Assembly (NCBI GenBank): GCA_028284485.1 | Contig: JANQRQ010000086.1 | Location: 1 to 64,000, forward strand | Direction of reading: 5' to 3' | Length of the DNA stretch: 64,000 bases | DNA from: Planctomycetaceae bacterium | GTDB lineage: Bacteria; Planctomycetota; Planctomycetia; Planctomycetales; Planctomycetaceae | Shown here: positions 28,328-38,251 of the stretch, in pieces | Layout: the number at the start of each line of letters is the position of its first letter | Numbering within the stretch: the stretch's first letter is position 1 | The notes under the pieces: model-generated | The model's database searches: none | Told to the model about the DNA's origin: nothing | Seen by the model: the letters and a program-made list of their open reading frames with translations, nothing else | Position numbers and translations under genes: made by a program

Positions 28328-31300
28328 ATGTCGATGACGTCGTTTTTTGATATCGCGATCGGTAACGCGCTGGTGACGGCTGTCATGGCGCTTATCGTCC
28401 TGGCATTCAGCCGCGTGATTCGCCAACCGTCGTTACGGCACGCGTTGTGGTTGGTTGTTCTCTTGAAGTTGCTGACACCGCCGCTTTTTACTCTACCGGT
28501 CTCGGTCCCTTTGCCTGATTTCCTCTGCGAAATCGGTGCCGATGACTGGCTCAACAAAGGGCGCGAACGGATCGAGCAACAATGGTCGCGGACCATGCCG
28601 AGTTCCCATTCCGGCGTAGCCCCTCTACCGGCCACACCGACCCCCTCCGCGCCGGCAGCAGCTAATGACCAGCAGTTGGAATCGATCGGGTCAGCCTTGG
28701 TCACGGGGCGTGCACCGATCCAGTCGTTTTCCACAACGGGAATTGACCAACAATTCGCGAAGAATCCCCAACTCGACGCAAAGGCCGATCAATCGCCGGG
28801 CACGCGCGTGGAACCGAATATGTCGACAAACATCGTGATTGATAAGGGGTTAACAGCGACCGCCGCGGGGACGTATATCTCTTGGTTACCGGACCTCTCA
28901 AAATGGTTTCACGGGATCTGGATCGTTGGTGTCGTTGCCTGGTTTTCCTGCGCCCTTGTCAAAATCTTGCGGTTTCGGAAATGGGTCAAGAATGCGTTTC
29001 CGGCACCGGGCGCGCTCCAGCGCGAATGCGACCGACTTGCCGACCGAATGGGAGTTTCTGCCCGACCCCAGTTGTTGCTGGTCTGCGGTTCGATTTCGCC
29101 CATGATCTGGTCTGCCGGCGGAGTCCCCAAACTATTGTTCCCTCTCGAGCTATTAGCCCGCCTCTCACGTGACGGCCGCGAGACCTTGCTGCTGCACGAA
29201 TTGGCGCATATCAAGCGGGGCGACCATTGGGTGCGCGTTGTCGAGCTCTTCACGACGGGCATCTATTGGTGGCATCCGGCAGTCTGGTTAGCACGACGAG
29301 AAATCCATTGTGCCGAGGAAGAAAGTTGCGACGCGATGGTTTTGTCGTACATGTCATCTTCCGGCCGCGTTTATGCGGATGCGCTGTTGGAAACAGTTGA
29401 CTACGTATCCGACGCGCACTCTCTAATGCCGCCGGCCATCACCGACCTTGCTCCCCAGGTAACCAGCGGCATCGGACGGGTCGCCTTTTTGAAGCGACGT
29501 TTGACGCTGATCATGCGCGGCGGTGGATCACGCCGGCTGAATCTTTGGACGCGGTTCGGTTTTGTCATGTCGGCCGTTATCTTGCTGCCGTCATTACCGC
29601 GATTTGCCGGTTCCGATCCCCACGGTTCAATTGCTGCCGAGTTCAGTCCGACAACGAACGGCGTCGACCCATTTGGCGAATTGCGCAGCCCGATTGTGAC
29701 GCGAGATTCGTTTTCTACGATCGGTGAAAACGGAGCCTGGATCTCCGCGGCGGTGGTGACTCCTTCCGATTTCGACAATATCCGGCGGTCGGTGTTTGCT
29801 GTCGCCTGCTCGGATGATGGAACATGGATGGCGTCTGCCCATGAGGACCATTCCATTCGCATTCGCGACGCGAACACAGGAATCGTCCTGCGGGTCTTCG
29901 TCGGCCATACCGCGACGATCCACGAATTGGCATTCGCACCGGACGGAGAGTCGCTCGTCTCCGCCGCGGACGACGGTACGATTCGAGTGTGGGATTTAGC
30001 CACTGGGATTCAGCGGATATCGCTAATGGCCCATCGACAAGGCGCGCGTTCGGTGCAATGTTCACCCGACGGAACGCAACTTGTATCTGCGGGCGTCGAT
30101 TCCGTTGTGCGAGTTTGGGATTTTGCGACCGGAGATTTGCTAGCCGAATTCTCACCAGGTTCGTCAGCTGTGCTGGCATCTGCATTTGCACCTGGAAATC
30201 AATTCGTTGTTGCCGGCTGCGCCGATGGGACGGTCAAAGGGTGGCATCTGTCGACCGGCACTGAGCGCCTTCATATTCAGCTGACGGGAGAAGAGATTCG
30301 CGCGGTCGCCATTTCGCCGGATGGCCTTACACTGGCGATCGCGACGAATTCGGGGGCCGTCACGCTTTGCGATTTAGATTCCGGCAAGCTGATCCTGCGA
30401 TGGCAGGGACACCAAGGTGGCATTCACGATATTGCCTATTCACCAAATGCCAAGCTTCTGGCGACCGCAGGTGAAGACCAACAGATCGACTTGCGAGAGC
30501 CCTCCACGGGGCAGCGGTTGGTGCGCCTGCATGGGCATTCGCGTGACGTGTCGTCAATCGCTTTTTCACCGGTGACCCACGAATTGGTTTCCGGCGGACT
30601 CGATGGTGGGATCCAGCGATGGTCAACCGGTACACCGTCAGTGCAGTCTTTGTCGGTCTTCGACACAGCAAATCACGAAGCGCGATTTGCACTATTTGCC
30701 AGCGATGGGAAGCGGCTGGTTGTCGGCGGTGCCGATGGCACGGTGCAAACATGGGATCTTGCGCAGGAGACCATGCGAGACGAGTTTCGCAGCGACGTTC
30801 GTGATTTTTCGTGTGGGACTTTGACGCCGGACGGCAACATTCTGGTCACCGGATCGCAACGCGGACAAATCACGTTTTGGGATTTGCAAAAAGCGATCAG
30901 CCGGACTGTCGACGGATTCGTCGGTCAACCGATCGCAGCGATGACAATCTCGCCCGATGGGAAATGGCTGGCAACGCTGTCGGATAACCATTCGATTGAC
31001 ATCTGGGACGTTAACACCCAATCACGAGTTTCGTCGTTGCCGAACGTTGTGGCGGTCACCGGTCAGTTGTTTTTCTCATCCGATGGTCGATCCCTCATGT
31101 TCAACCACTTCGGAGGAACTACCGGCGGCCAGGGAACCATCGAAGCCTGGGATTGGCGACGAGAAGTCCGTCTTCCATTGCCACCGCAGTTAGACCAACC
31201 TTGGGACCACGCAGTCGTCGGCCCCGATGGACAATTATTGGCCTGTGCCGATTCCACCGGTGTCGTTCATCTGTTCGAAGCGAAAGAGTTGAGTCGAATC

Positions 31301-32488
31301 GCCGTTTTGCGCCACGCAACAGCGATTGCGAACCTGCAGCTTCTCTCCGGCGGACGCTCGCTCGCTGTCGCGGAAAAGAACGGAGTTGTTTCGATGTGGA
31401 ATCTGCACGGCGAACCACACCGCGTGGTCGTGCGCACGCAACAGAGTCGCCTCAACCGCATGTCGGCATCGGCAGACGGTCAGTGGCTAACGAGTATCGA
31501 CGACGAGTCGCACCTGACACTTTGGCGCATTTTGCCCGGGGATATACCAAACGAGATTCATGCCATTCGCGAGTTGCACTCTGCCCATCCGTCGAGCGAC
31601 GGCCGCAGCCTGATTGTTGGTGGTCTTTCGATGGCCCGTTTGTATGACCTGCCGGATCGACAGTTCGTTCAAACGGTGTATGGCCCGTCAGGGGCGTTCG
31701 AATGTGTGGCTGTTTCCGATGATCGGTCCCGCGTTGCAGCTGCAGGAAAGGACGGCATTGTTCGCTTGTGGCTGATGAACAAGGCGGCCATTCCGATTGC
31801 CCTCGCTGGACATCACGCCGAGATCGTCCAACTGGAAATCTCCCCCGACGGTCGCCGAGGTTTGTCCGTCGACGCCGACCGCACGGCCATCTTGTGGGAC
31901 TTGACCAGCGGAACAGAGATTATTCGGTTGGCAAACCAGAATAGTCTGGTCGGTCGTTTCTCGAAGGACAGCCAATTGGTGCTGATCGGTGAAAACCCGT
32001 CTCGTGTGTTGAATGCAATGACCGGTGGTCCGCTTGCACTATTGAATACGCCGGGAAGTATCGTCGATGTGCAGTTTCTGCATGATGGTCGCCAACTGGT
32101 GACCGCTCATGCCAGCGGCCAACTGGAGTTGTGGGATGTCACCTCGCAACAGGTCATTCGACAATTCGCGGGCGGCTCGATCCCGGTGACGGCGATCGAT
32201 ATTTTCCCGGACGACAAGAATCTCGTGGCGGCAAACAAGATGGGCACGCTTGTATCGTGGAGCCTTGCCGCCTCGCATCCCGGCCGGATGATCGGAACGC
32301 TACCAACGGTGGCTCGGGCGATCACGATGCTGGCTGACAACAGGCAGATCGTCGCAGTCGACGAACATGGATGGCTTCGCTTTCGCCAGGTCGAAGCGGC
32401 TTTGGCAACATCATGGGGTCGTGATGACTTCGCAGTACTTTCACAGGTCAAGCAGCAATCGAGTTTCGACCGGAGACTTTCGCCGTGA
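28328..32488 (+). CDS. BlaR1-like M56 metallopeptidase fused to a long WD40-repeat domain
   Basis: 1386 residues. The N-terminal third is an M56 (BlaR1/MecR1) protease: helices at about 10-30 and 36-60, a low-complexity Pro/Ala/Ser loop, a helix at about 194-214, then the zinc motif HELAH at 290-294 and the downstream EIHCAEEESCDAMVL segment with the third ligand. From about residue 480 to the end there are about nineteen WD40-type blades (for example DGTIRVWDLATG, DSVVRVWDFATG, DRTAILWDLTSG), enough for two to three propellers. In known systems the protease inactivates the paired BlaI-like repressor after sensing a ligand. Here the propeller would replace the penicillin-binding sensor. It overlaps the next gene (GTGA). 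Confidence 0.92.
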   Translation: MSMTSFFDIAIGNALVTAVMALIVLAFSRVIRQPSLRHALWLVVLLKLLTPPLFTLPVSVPLPDFLCEIGADDWLNKGRERIEQQWSRTMPSSHSGVAPLPATPTPSAPAAANDQQLESIGSALVTGRAPIQSFSTTGIDQQFAKNPQLDAKADQSPGTRVEPNMSTNIVIDKGLTATAAGTYISWLPDLSKWFHGIWIVGVVAWFSCALVKILRFRKWVKNAFPAPGALQRECDRLADRMGVSARPQLLLVCGSISPMIWSAGGVPKLLFPLELLARLSRDGRETLLLHELAHIKRGDHWVRVVELFTTGIYWWHPAVWLARREIHCAEEESCDAMVLSYMSSSGRVYADALLETVDYVSDAHSLMPPAITDLAPQVTSGIGRVAFLKRRLTLIMRGGGSRRLNLWTRFGFVMSAVILLPSLPRFAGSDPHGSIAAEFSPTTNGVDPFGELRSPIVTRDSFSTIGENGAWISAAVVTPSDFDNIRRSVFAVACSDDGTWMASAHEDHSIRIRDANTGIVLRVFVGHTATIHELAFAPDGESLVSAADDGTIRVWDLATGIQRISLMAHRQGARSVQCSPDGTQLVSAGVDSVVRVWDFATGDLLAEFSPGSSAVLASAFAPGNQFVVAGCADGTVKGWHLSTGTERLHIQLTGEEIRAVAISPDGLTLAIATNSGAVTLCDLDSGKLILRWQGHQGGIHDIAYSPNAKLLATAGEDQQIDLREPSTGQRLVRLHGHSRDVSSIAFSPVTHELVSGGLDGGIQRWSTGTPSVQSLSVFDTANHEARFALFASDGKRLVVGGADGTVQTWDLAQETMRDEFRSDVRDFSCGTLTPDGNILVTGSQRGQITFWDLQKAISRTVDGFVGQPIAAMTISPDGKWLATLSDNHSIDIWDVNTQSRVSSLPNVVAVTGQLFFSSDGRSLMFNHFGGTTGGQGTIEAWDWRREVRLPLPPQLDQPWDHAVVGPDGQLLACADSTGVVHLFEAKELSRIAVLRHATAIANLQLLSGGRSLAVAEKNGVVSMWNLHGEPHRVVVRTQQSRLNRMSASADGQWLTSIDDESHLTLWRILPGDIPNEIHAIRELHSAHPSSDGRSLIVGGLSMARLYDLPDRQFVQTVYGPSGAFECVAVSDDRSRVAAAGKDGIVRLWLMNKAAIPIALAGHHAEIVQLEISPDGRRGLSVDADRTAILWDLTSGTEIIRLANQNSLVGRFSKDSQLVLIGENPSRVLNAMTGGPLALLNTPGSIVDVQFLHDGRQLVTAHASGQLELWDVTSQQVIRQFAGGSIPVTAIDIFPDDKNLVAANKMGTLVSWSLAASHPGRMIGTLPTVARAITMLADNRQIVAVDEHGWLRFRQVEAALATSWGRDDFAVLSQVKQQSSFDRRLSP

Positions 32489-34122
32489 AGCATCTACGAG
32501 CCGACACAAAGCTTTATACGAGAATGCTGACTTTTGGTTTGATTTTGGTGTTGATTGTCGCAGCGCCCGGATGGGGACTGGCGGCCGATTCCCCAGCCAC
32601 GTATTGGGACGACGTGGAAACGTTGTCGCAAGAGATTGATCAACAAATCGAAGCCAAATGGGACGCGGATGGCATCGTCCCGGCACCAATGTCTGACGAT
32701 GCCGAGTACTTTCGGCGCATTTCTCTCGATATCGCCGGCCGCATCCCGCCGGCTTCGGAAGTGCGCTGGTTCTTGGCAGACCAGTCGCCCGACAAACGCA
32801 GAGCTGCGGTGGAGAAATTACTCGATAGTCCTGCTTATGTCATTCACTTCGCCAATGTGTGGCGATCGATCATGATGCCCGAAGCGAATGCCGACGATCA
32901 GGTGCGATTTCTGCTGCCCGGATTCGAGGCCTGGCTCCGCGAGAAACTCAGTGAAGAGACCAAATACGACGATCTGGTCCGCGAGATTCTGACGGCACCA
33001 CTAAACAACGTAACCGGCGGTAATCCTTTGTTAGCGGGGCGGCAGGAACTTTCCCCGATCGCATTCTATCAAGCGAAACAGATCAAACCGGAGAATCTGG
33101 CCGCCGCCACGTCGCGGATCTTCTTGGGTGTGCGAATGGAGTGTGCACAATGCCACGACCATCCCATGGATCATTGGAAGCAGGAAGAATTCTGGAGCTA
33201 CGCGGCCTTCTTCGCAGGGATCGAACGTCGTAGCGGTGGCGGGATTCTCGGTACCGTTCGCGAACTGTTCGATCGACGCGAACTGACCATTCCCGAAACG
33301 GGCGAAACGATTCAGGCGTCGTTTCTGGATGGCTCGCAGCCCGAGTGGCGATTTAGTGTCGGACCGCGCGAAACGTTGGCCAATTGGATGACCTCGGCGG
33401 AAAACGCCTATTTCACTCGCGCCGCCGCCAATCGGATGTGGGGACACTTTTTCGGCATCGGTATTGTCGATCCGGTTGATGACTTCGGCACGGAGCATCC
33501 CCCGAGTCATCCCGAACTGCTCGACGAGTTAGCACAACAATTTGCGGCACACGATTTCGATGTGAAGTTCTTGATTCGTGCAATCACAGCCAGCAATGCT
33601 TATCAACTTTCCAGCCGGCAAACCGACGCGAGCCAGCAAGATCCCCGATCGTTCGCGCGGATGAACATCAAAGGACTGACCCCGGAACAATTGTTTGACA
33701 GTCTGGCCATGTCGACCGGTTACTATCAACCGTTCGAAGTCGAGACTCCGGCGACCATGCGCAGGGGTGGGCCGCGGGCCGAGTTTCTTGACATGTTTCG
33801 TAACGAAAGTGAAAAGCCGACCGAACCGCAAACAACGATCTTGCAGGCGCTGGCGATGATGAACGGCGGATTCATCGCCAATGCCACGAGCCTCGAAAAC
33901 AGCGAAACGTTGGCGGCCATCGTCAACTTTCCACTGATGTCGAATGCCGAGCGAATTGAAACGTTGTACTTGGCGACGCTTAGCCGTAAGCCGCGACCGG
34001 ATGAATTAAGCGACCTGGTGACCTATGTCGAGTCGGGCGGCGCGCAACCGGATCCGCAAGAGGCACTCAGCGACATCTTTTGGGCGCTGATCAATAGCAG
34101 CGAGTTTTTGTTTAATCATTGA
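32485..34122 (+). CDS. DUF1549/DUF1553 secreted planctomycete protein
   Basis: 545 residues. A signal peptide (MLTFGLILVLIVAAPGWGLA) lies near the start. The DUF1549 part includes FRRISLDIAGRIPPASEVRWFL and RMECAQCHDHPMDHWKQEEFW, with a CxxCH-like pair. The DUF1553 part includes NAYFTRAAANRMWGHFFGIGIVDPVDDF and ends near FWALINSSEFLFNH. The GTG at 32485 overlaps the sensor's stop; an internal ATG at 32524 also gives a good signal peptide. A DUF1501 gene follows, the usual partner in planctomycetes. The biochemical function of these families is not established; extracytoplasmic roles in polymer breakdown are often suggested. Confidence 0.9.
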   Translation: MKHLRADTKLYTRMLTFGLILVLIVAAPGWGLAADSPATYWDDVETLSQEIDQQIEAKWDADGIVPAPMSDDAEYFRRISLDIAGRIPPASEVRWFLADQSPDKRRAAVEKLLDSPAYVIHFANVWRSIMMPEANADDQVRFLLPGFEAWLREKLSEETKYDDLVREILTAPLNNVTGGNPLLAGRQELSPIAFYQAKQIKPENLAAATSRIFLGVRMECAQCHDHPMDHWKQEEFWSYAAFFAGIERRSGGGILGTVRELFDRRELTIPETGETIQASFLDGSQPEWRFSVGPRETLANWMTSAENAYFTRAAANRMWGHFFGIGIVDPVDDFGTEHPPSHPELLDELAQQFAAHDFDVKFLIRAITASNAYQLSSRQTDASQQDPRSFARMNIKGLTPEQLFDSLAMSTGYYQPFEVETPATMRRGGPRAEFLDMFRNESEKPTEPQTTILQALAMMNGGFIANATSLENSETLAAIVNFPLMSNAERIETLYLATLSRKPRPDELSDLVTYVESGGAQPDPQEALSDIFWALINSSEFLFNH

Positions 34123-34615
34123 GTTTTGCGCGGCTGACTAAAGATGTTATTGCCGCGTAGGCGGGAATCTAGTTTTCGAATTTGAAATGAATCCCGTCAT
34201 TTCCGCGAAGGCGGGAATCCATTGGAACGAGGCGGGAGCCTGGGAACGAGTAAGATCCCGTCATTCCCGCATAATTGTCACCTCTCCCGCTGGGAGAGGT
34301 CGGCCAAAGGCCGGGAGAGGGGAATTCGAAACAGGATTCAATGGGTGAGGAACATAGTCTCTCGCTTCGCCTGGTTGATCGCGGGAAGGGTGGCAACCGA
34401 GGTGCGAAACGATAAATCTTCGGGTGGCCGAGGTTGGACTAAGCTCCGCAAAGGAAACCCCGGCTCGTTGGAAAGAGCAAAGAGGCAATGAACCACGAAA
34501 AACGCGAAAGAAACGAAATCAACGTATTAGTGTCCTAGTTTTCGTTTCTTTCGTGGTTAATGACAACCAGTTCTGAGACGCGCCTCGCGTCACCATCTCA
34601 CAAGAGAATCGACCC
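34123..34615. repeat. Intergenic repeats between DUF1549/1553 and DUF1501 genes
   Basis: Contains three 'gtcattcccgcgtaggcgggaatc' type elements (about 34147, 34196 and 34258), the 'ccgctgggagaggtcggccaaaggccgggagag' hairpin (about 34285-34320) and a partial element related to 42739-42818 (about 34420-34470). No gene. Confidence 0.7.
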
Positions 34616-35986
34616 ATGAACGCGCATCGAAAACAACGAGGCCGACACGAAATCAGTCGACGCGATTGGCTCCGTCTCGCATCAGCCGGCGTCTTGGGAA
34701 CAGCAGGCACATCGGGGTGGTTTCGGGCCTTTGCCGAACAGGCCGCTGCCGATCCCGATCGTCGCCGCTCCTGTATTTTGTTGTGGATGGCGGGTGGACC
34801 AAGCCAAACTGATACATTCGATCTCAAACCGGATCACGAAAACGGCGGCCCCTTCAAAGCGATTGAAACGTCGGTCAGCGGCATTCGCATTAGCGAGCAC
34901 CTTCCGAAAATCGCGCAGCAAATGCAGCACATGGCCATCGTTCGCAGCATGAGCACCAAAGAAGGCGACCACGCCCGCGCGACTTATCTGTTGCGCACGG
35001 GTCACTTGCCGCAAGGCCCCATTTTGTATCCCACACTCGGGTCGCTCGTCAGCAAGGAACTGCGCCGCGAAACCGACAATCTGCCCAGTTTTGTCAGCAT
35101 TGCACCGAATCGTGTTCTCAACCCGACCGCGTATGGTCCCGGTTTTCTGGGACCATCCTTTGCGCCACTGGTCGTCGGTGGGCCGGGGACCGGGGGAGGT
35201 GGTGGCGATGAAGAGGCGTACGAACGATCGCTGCGCGTCAAAAACCTGGAAGTGGCCCGCGGCATCGAACTCGAACAGTCTCAAAATCGTTTGATGCTGC
35301 TGAAGAATTTGGAAAACGATTTTCTCGGCACGCATCCCGATGCGGCGACGCGCGGCCATATCACTGCCTATGAAAAAGCGGTTCGCATGATGCGCTCTGA
35401 TGCCGCCGGCGCATTCCAGTTCGACGAAGAACCGGCAGAGCTGCGCGACGCATATGGACGTAACCAATTCGGTCACGGGTGCCTGTTGGCCCGCCGCCTT
35501 GTCGAACGCGGCGTTCCCTTTGTTGAGGTCTCACTCAATGGTGTTGACGGTAACGCGACCTTGGGTTGGGATACGCACCAGGACAATTTCGAAGGGGTCA
35601 AAGCACTAAGCAATGTGCTCGACCCCGCCTGGTCGACACTGGTCGAAGACCTCCGCACGCGCGGTTTGCTCGATACGACGCTCATCGTCTGGATGGGAGA
35701 ATTCGGACGCACGCCGACGATCAACCCCAATCAAGGGCGCGACCATTTCCCGAATGCCTGGTCAACGGTGTTGTGCGGCGGGGGAATTCGCGGCGGTCAA
35801 GTCGTTGGACAAACCAGCGACGATGGTACCGAAGTTGCCGATCGACCGGTTGCAGTACCCGATTTGTTGGCGACGATGTGCGAAGCGGTCGGTATCGATT
35901 ACCTCAAGCAGAACATGTCGAACGTCGGCCGTCCGATTCGTCTCGTCGACGCCGAAGCCGATCCGCTGTACGACATTCTGTCGTAG
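34616..35986 (+). CDS. DUF1501 protein, Tat-exported
   Basis: 456 residues. The Tat signal is SRRDWLRLASAGVLG. The family phrases are ILLWMAGGPSQTDTFDLKP, GDHARATYLLRTGH, TLIVWMGEFGRTPTIN and GRDHFPNAWSTVLCGGGIRGG, which place metal-ligand-type Asp/His residues as in alkaline-phosphatase/sulfatase-like folds. A Gly-rich loop (GGPGTGGGGGDEE) lies near residue 195. It follows the DUF1549/1553 gene and likely functions with it. Substrate unknown. The start is ATG 34616, with the twin-arginine motif about 18 residues in. Confidence 0.92.
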   Translation: MNAHRKQRGRHEISRRDWLRLASAGVLGTAGTSGWFRAFAEQAAADPDRRRSCILLWMAGGPSQTDTFDLKPDHENGGPFKAIETSVSGIRISEHLPKIAQQMQHMAIVRSMSTKEGDHARATYLLRTGHLPQGPILYPTLGSLVSKELRRETDNLPSFVSIAPNRVLNPTAYGPGFLGPSFAPLVVGGPGTGGGGGDEEAYERSLRVKNLEVARGIELEQSQNRLMLLKNLENDFLGTHPDAATRGHITAYEKAVRMMRSDAAGAFQFDEEPAELRDAYGRNQFGHGCLLARRLVERGVPFVEVSLNGVDGNATLGWDTHQDNFEGVKALSNVLDPAWSTLVEDLRTRGLLDTTLIVWMGEFGRTPTINPNQGRDHFPNAWSTVLCGGGIRGGQVVGQTSDDGTEVADRPVAVPDLLATMCEAVGIDYLKQNMSNVGRPIRLVDAEADPLYDILS

Positions 35987-36704
35987 GGTTCTGTACGCAG
36001 GTGTCGGCCAGGACCTGTTCTGGCAACGCCTTCCAATACAGTCTTGTCTACTACGATCCCTGGTGGGTGGCCCGGCCGGAACGGGCCGGGTGCCGCAGGC
36101 ACAAGATGCATCACCATGAGCGTTAGATCGATCAATTCAAAGTGAATCTATGAGCGTCTTTCAGCCACGCCGGCATCTGAATCGGCCAAGCCACTCCCTT
36201 GCAAGCAAATGCGATGGTGCAGACATCACTCGTGACCGGCTATGTGAACCGTGATCGCACCATGGATCGGCGGCTGAGGGTGGGGCTTCTTGTCGCTACG
36301 CGACCCGGCCACAAGTTGGCCGGGCTACCCTCGCTCACGCGTCGGGTTACCATAAGCGGAAGAGCGCAAATCCAAGGCGATCCATCGAAGGCGGAACCAA
36401 AGCGACCATTCTTGTGGGTGGCCCAACCGAATTCGGCCGGACTACGCTGCTGTCGTAAGGTTTTGCAAGAAGGTGTCGGCCAGGACCTGTCCTGGCAACG
36501 CTTCGATGACAGATTTGTGCCGTAAGATTCGCAACCGATTCAATGGCAGAGCTTGGCTGGTGCTGATTCTGTCGGTTACAATTTCAGGTGCATATGATCT
36601 CTGTGCTGCGCGGGCCTGACGTGACAGGCCCCGCATCGCCAGGACCAGTTCTCGACGACCAGCTACCAAACTGCATCGATATACCCAGCAAAAACGGAAT
36701 CCAC
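35987..36704. repeat. Intergenic repeats upstream of the oxidoreductase
   Basis: Contains inverted-orientation copies of the GCCAGGAC palindrome (about 36006-36024 and 36479-36496) and 'acccggccacaagttggccgggctacc' type hairpins (about 36063-36090 and 36301-36328). No gene is supported, although the oxidoreductase frame is open back to 36588. Confidence 0.65.
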
Positions 36705-38156
36705 ATGCAACACACCGCAATCAATCGGCGCTCGTTCTTAAAAGGCTCCCTAGCCGGAATGGCCACAGCAGCACTTGCCAGGCCGTCGTGGGCGGCTGCC
36801 AACGAAGAGGTGCGGTTGGCAATTCTTGGTGCCGGTTGGCGCGGCGGTCAACTGGCCGAAGCATTTTCGGAAACCGACGGATGTCGGCTCGTGGCGGTCG
36901 CTGATCCCGACGAAACGCTGAGCAACGAACTGGCAGCCAAGTATTCCACCACCGCCCATACCGATTTACGTCGCGTTCTCGATGATTCGAATATCGACGC
37001 CGTCGTGGTTGCGACATGCAATCACTGGCATTGTCTGGCGACGATTTGGGCGCTGCAAGCCGGCAAGGATGTGTACGTCGAAAAGCCGCTTTCGCATTCG
37101 CAATGGGAGGGTCGGCAGGTCGTCAACGCAGCCGCGAAGAGCGATCGCATCGTGCAGATCGGCACGCAGCAACGAAGCGATCGGATCCAGGCCGAGATCA
37201 AACAGTTCCTTCACCAAGAACAGGCGCTGGGCAAGATCAAATACGTACAAGCGAATCGGCTCGGCCCGCGTGCCACAATTGGCAAACGAACCAAGCCGCT
37301 CGAAATTGCCTCAACAATCGATTACGACCTGTGGCTCGGACCGGCAGCCGATCAACCGATCTACCGCGACAAGCTGCACTACGATTGGCATTGGGATTTC
37401 AATACCGGCAACGGCGAGATGGGGAACTGGGGCGTTCATATTCTGGATGACGTGCGGAATGTGGTTTATCAAGATCAGGTCACCACGCCACACCGAGTCG
37501 TGGCCGCCGGCGGCCGTGTCGCGTGGAACGACGCGGGGAATTCACCCAACGTCCATTTCGCGCTATTCGAAACAGATACGTTTCCGACGTTGATCGCGCT
37601 GAGTAACCTTCCCCAAAAACCGGGTGAGGAAAAAGGGTGGCAAGTTCGCGCCGGTAAACCAGTCGACGGCCCCAAAAGCGGTTACATCGTTGCGTGCGAA
37701 GGCGGATATTATGTCGGCCAGCGTCAAAAGGGACGCGCCGTCGATCTCGATGGTAAAACGATCCGCGAGTTCAAGGGGAAGGATATCGTCGAACGGCATG
37801 TTCAGAACTTCATCGACGCTGTCCGCAGCCGCAATGCCGATATGCTCAATGCACCAATCGAGATGGGGCACCACAGCACCGGATGGTGCAATCTGGCGAA
37901 CGTTGCCTTTCAAGCTGGCGGGGCTTACAACCGCGATCAGCTCGCGTCGGCGGCCTCACTTTCGGATTGGCCGTTGCTCATCGAAGAAATGGAACGCCAT
38001 CTCGCGCCGTTCGGTGTGTCGACGAGCGAACTTGTCTCCAGCCCTGTTCTGTCTCACGATCCCGAGACGGAACGATTCGTCGGCGAACATGCTGATGTCG
38101 CCAACCAATTCCTCCGCCGAACCTACCGTGGCAAGTACACGGTCCCGCAAACGTAA
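36705..38156 (+). CDS. Tat-exported Gfo/Idh/MocA family oxidoreductase
   Basis: 483 residues. The Tat signal NRRSFLKGSLAGMATAALA is followed by an NAD(P)-binding Rossmann fold (RLAILGAGWRGGQLAEAF) and the family motif VEKPLSHSQWEG, whose Lys is catalytic in relatives. The C-terminal substrate domain includes YDWHWDFNTGNGEMGNWGVHILDDVRNVV. Planctomycetes carry many such exported members, presumed to oxidise or rearrange sugars or polyols; this one's substrate is unknown. ATG 36705 is chosen because the Tat motif follows directly; the upstream in-frame extension has repeat-derived sequence. Confidence 0.9.
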   Translation: MQHTAINRRSFLKGSLAGMATAALARPSWAAANEEVRLAILGAGWRGGQLAEAFSETDGCRLVAVADPDETLSNELAAKYSTTAHTDLRRVLDDSNIDAVVVATCNHWHCLATIWALQAGKDVYVEKPLSHSQWEGRQVVNAAAKSDRIVQIGTQQRSDRIQAEIKQFLHQEQALGKIKYVQANRLGPRATIGKRTKPLEIASTIDYDLWLGPAADQPIYRDKLHYDWHWDFNTGNGEMGNWGVHILDDVRNVVYQDQVTTPHRVVAAGGRVAWNDAGNSPNVHFALFETDTFPTLIALSNLPQKPGEEKGWQVRAGKPVDGPKSGYIVACEGGYYVGQRQKGRAVDLDGKTIREFKGKDIVERHVQNFIDAVRSRNADMLNAPIEMGHHSTGWCNLANVAFQAGGAYNRDQLASAASLSDWPLLIEEMERHLAPFGVSTSELVSSPVLSHDPETERFVGEHADVANQFLRRTYRGKYTVPQT

Positions 38157-38251
38157 TTGCAACTCGATGTCGGCCAGGACCTGTCAGGATTTGGTATCCG
38201 TCCGGATCTCAAATTCCGTTCATAAATATCTTATCGAAAGGAGTCGAAACG

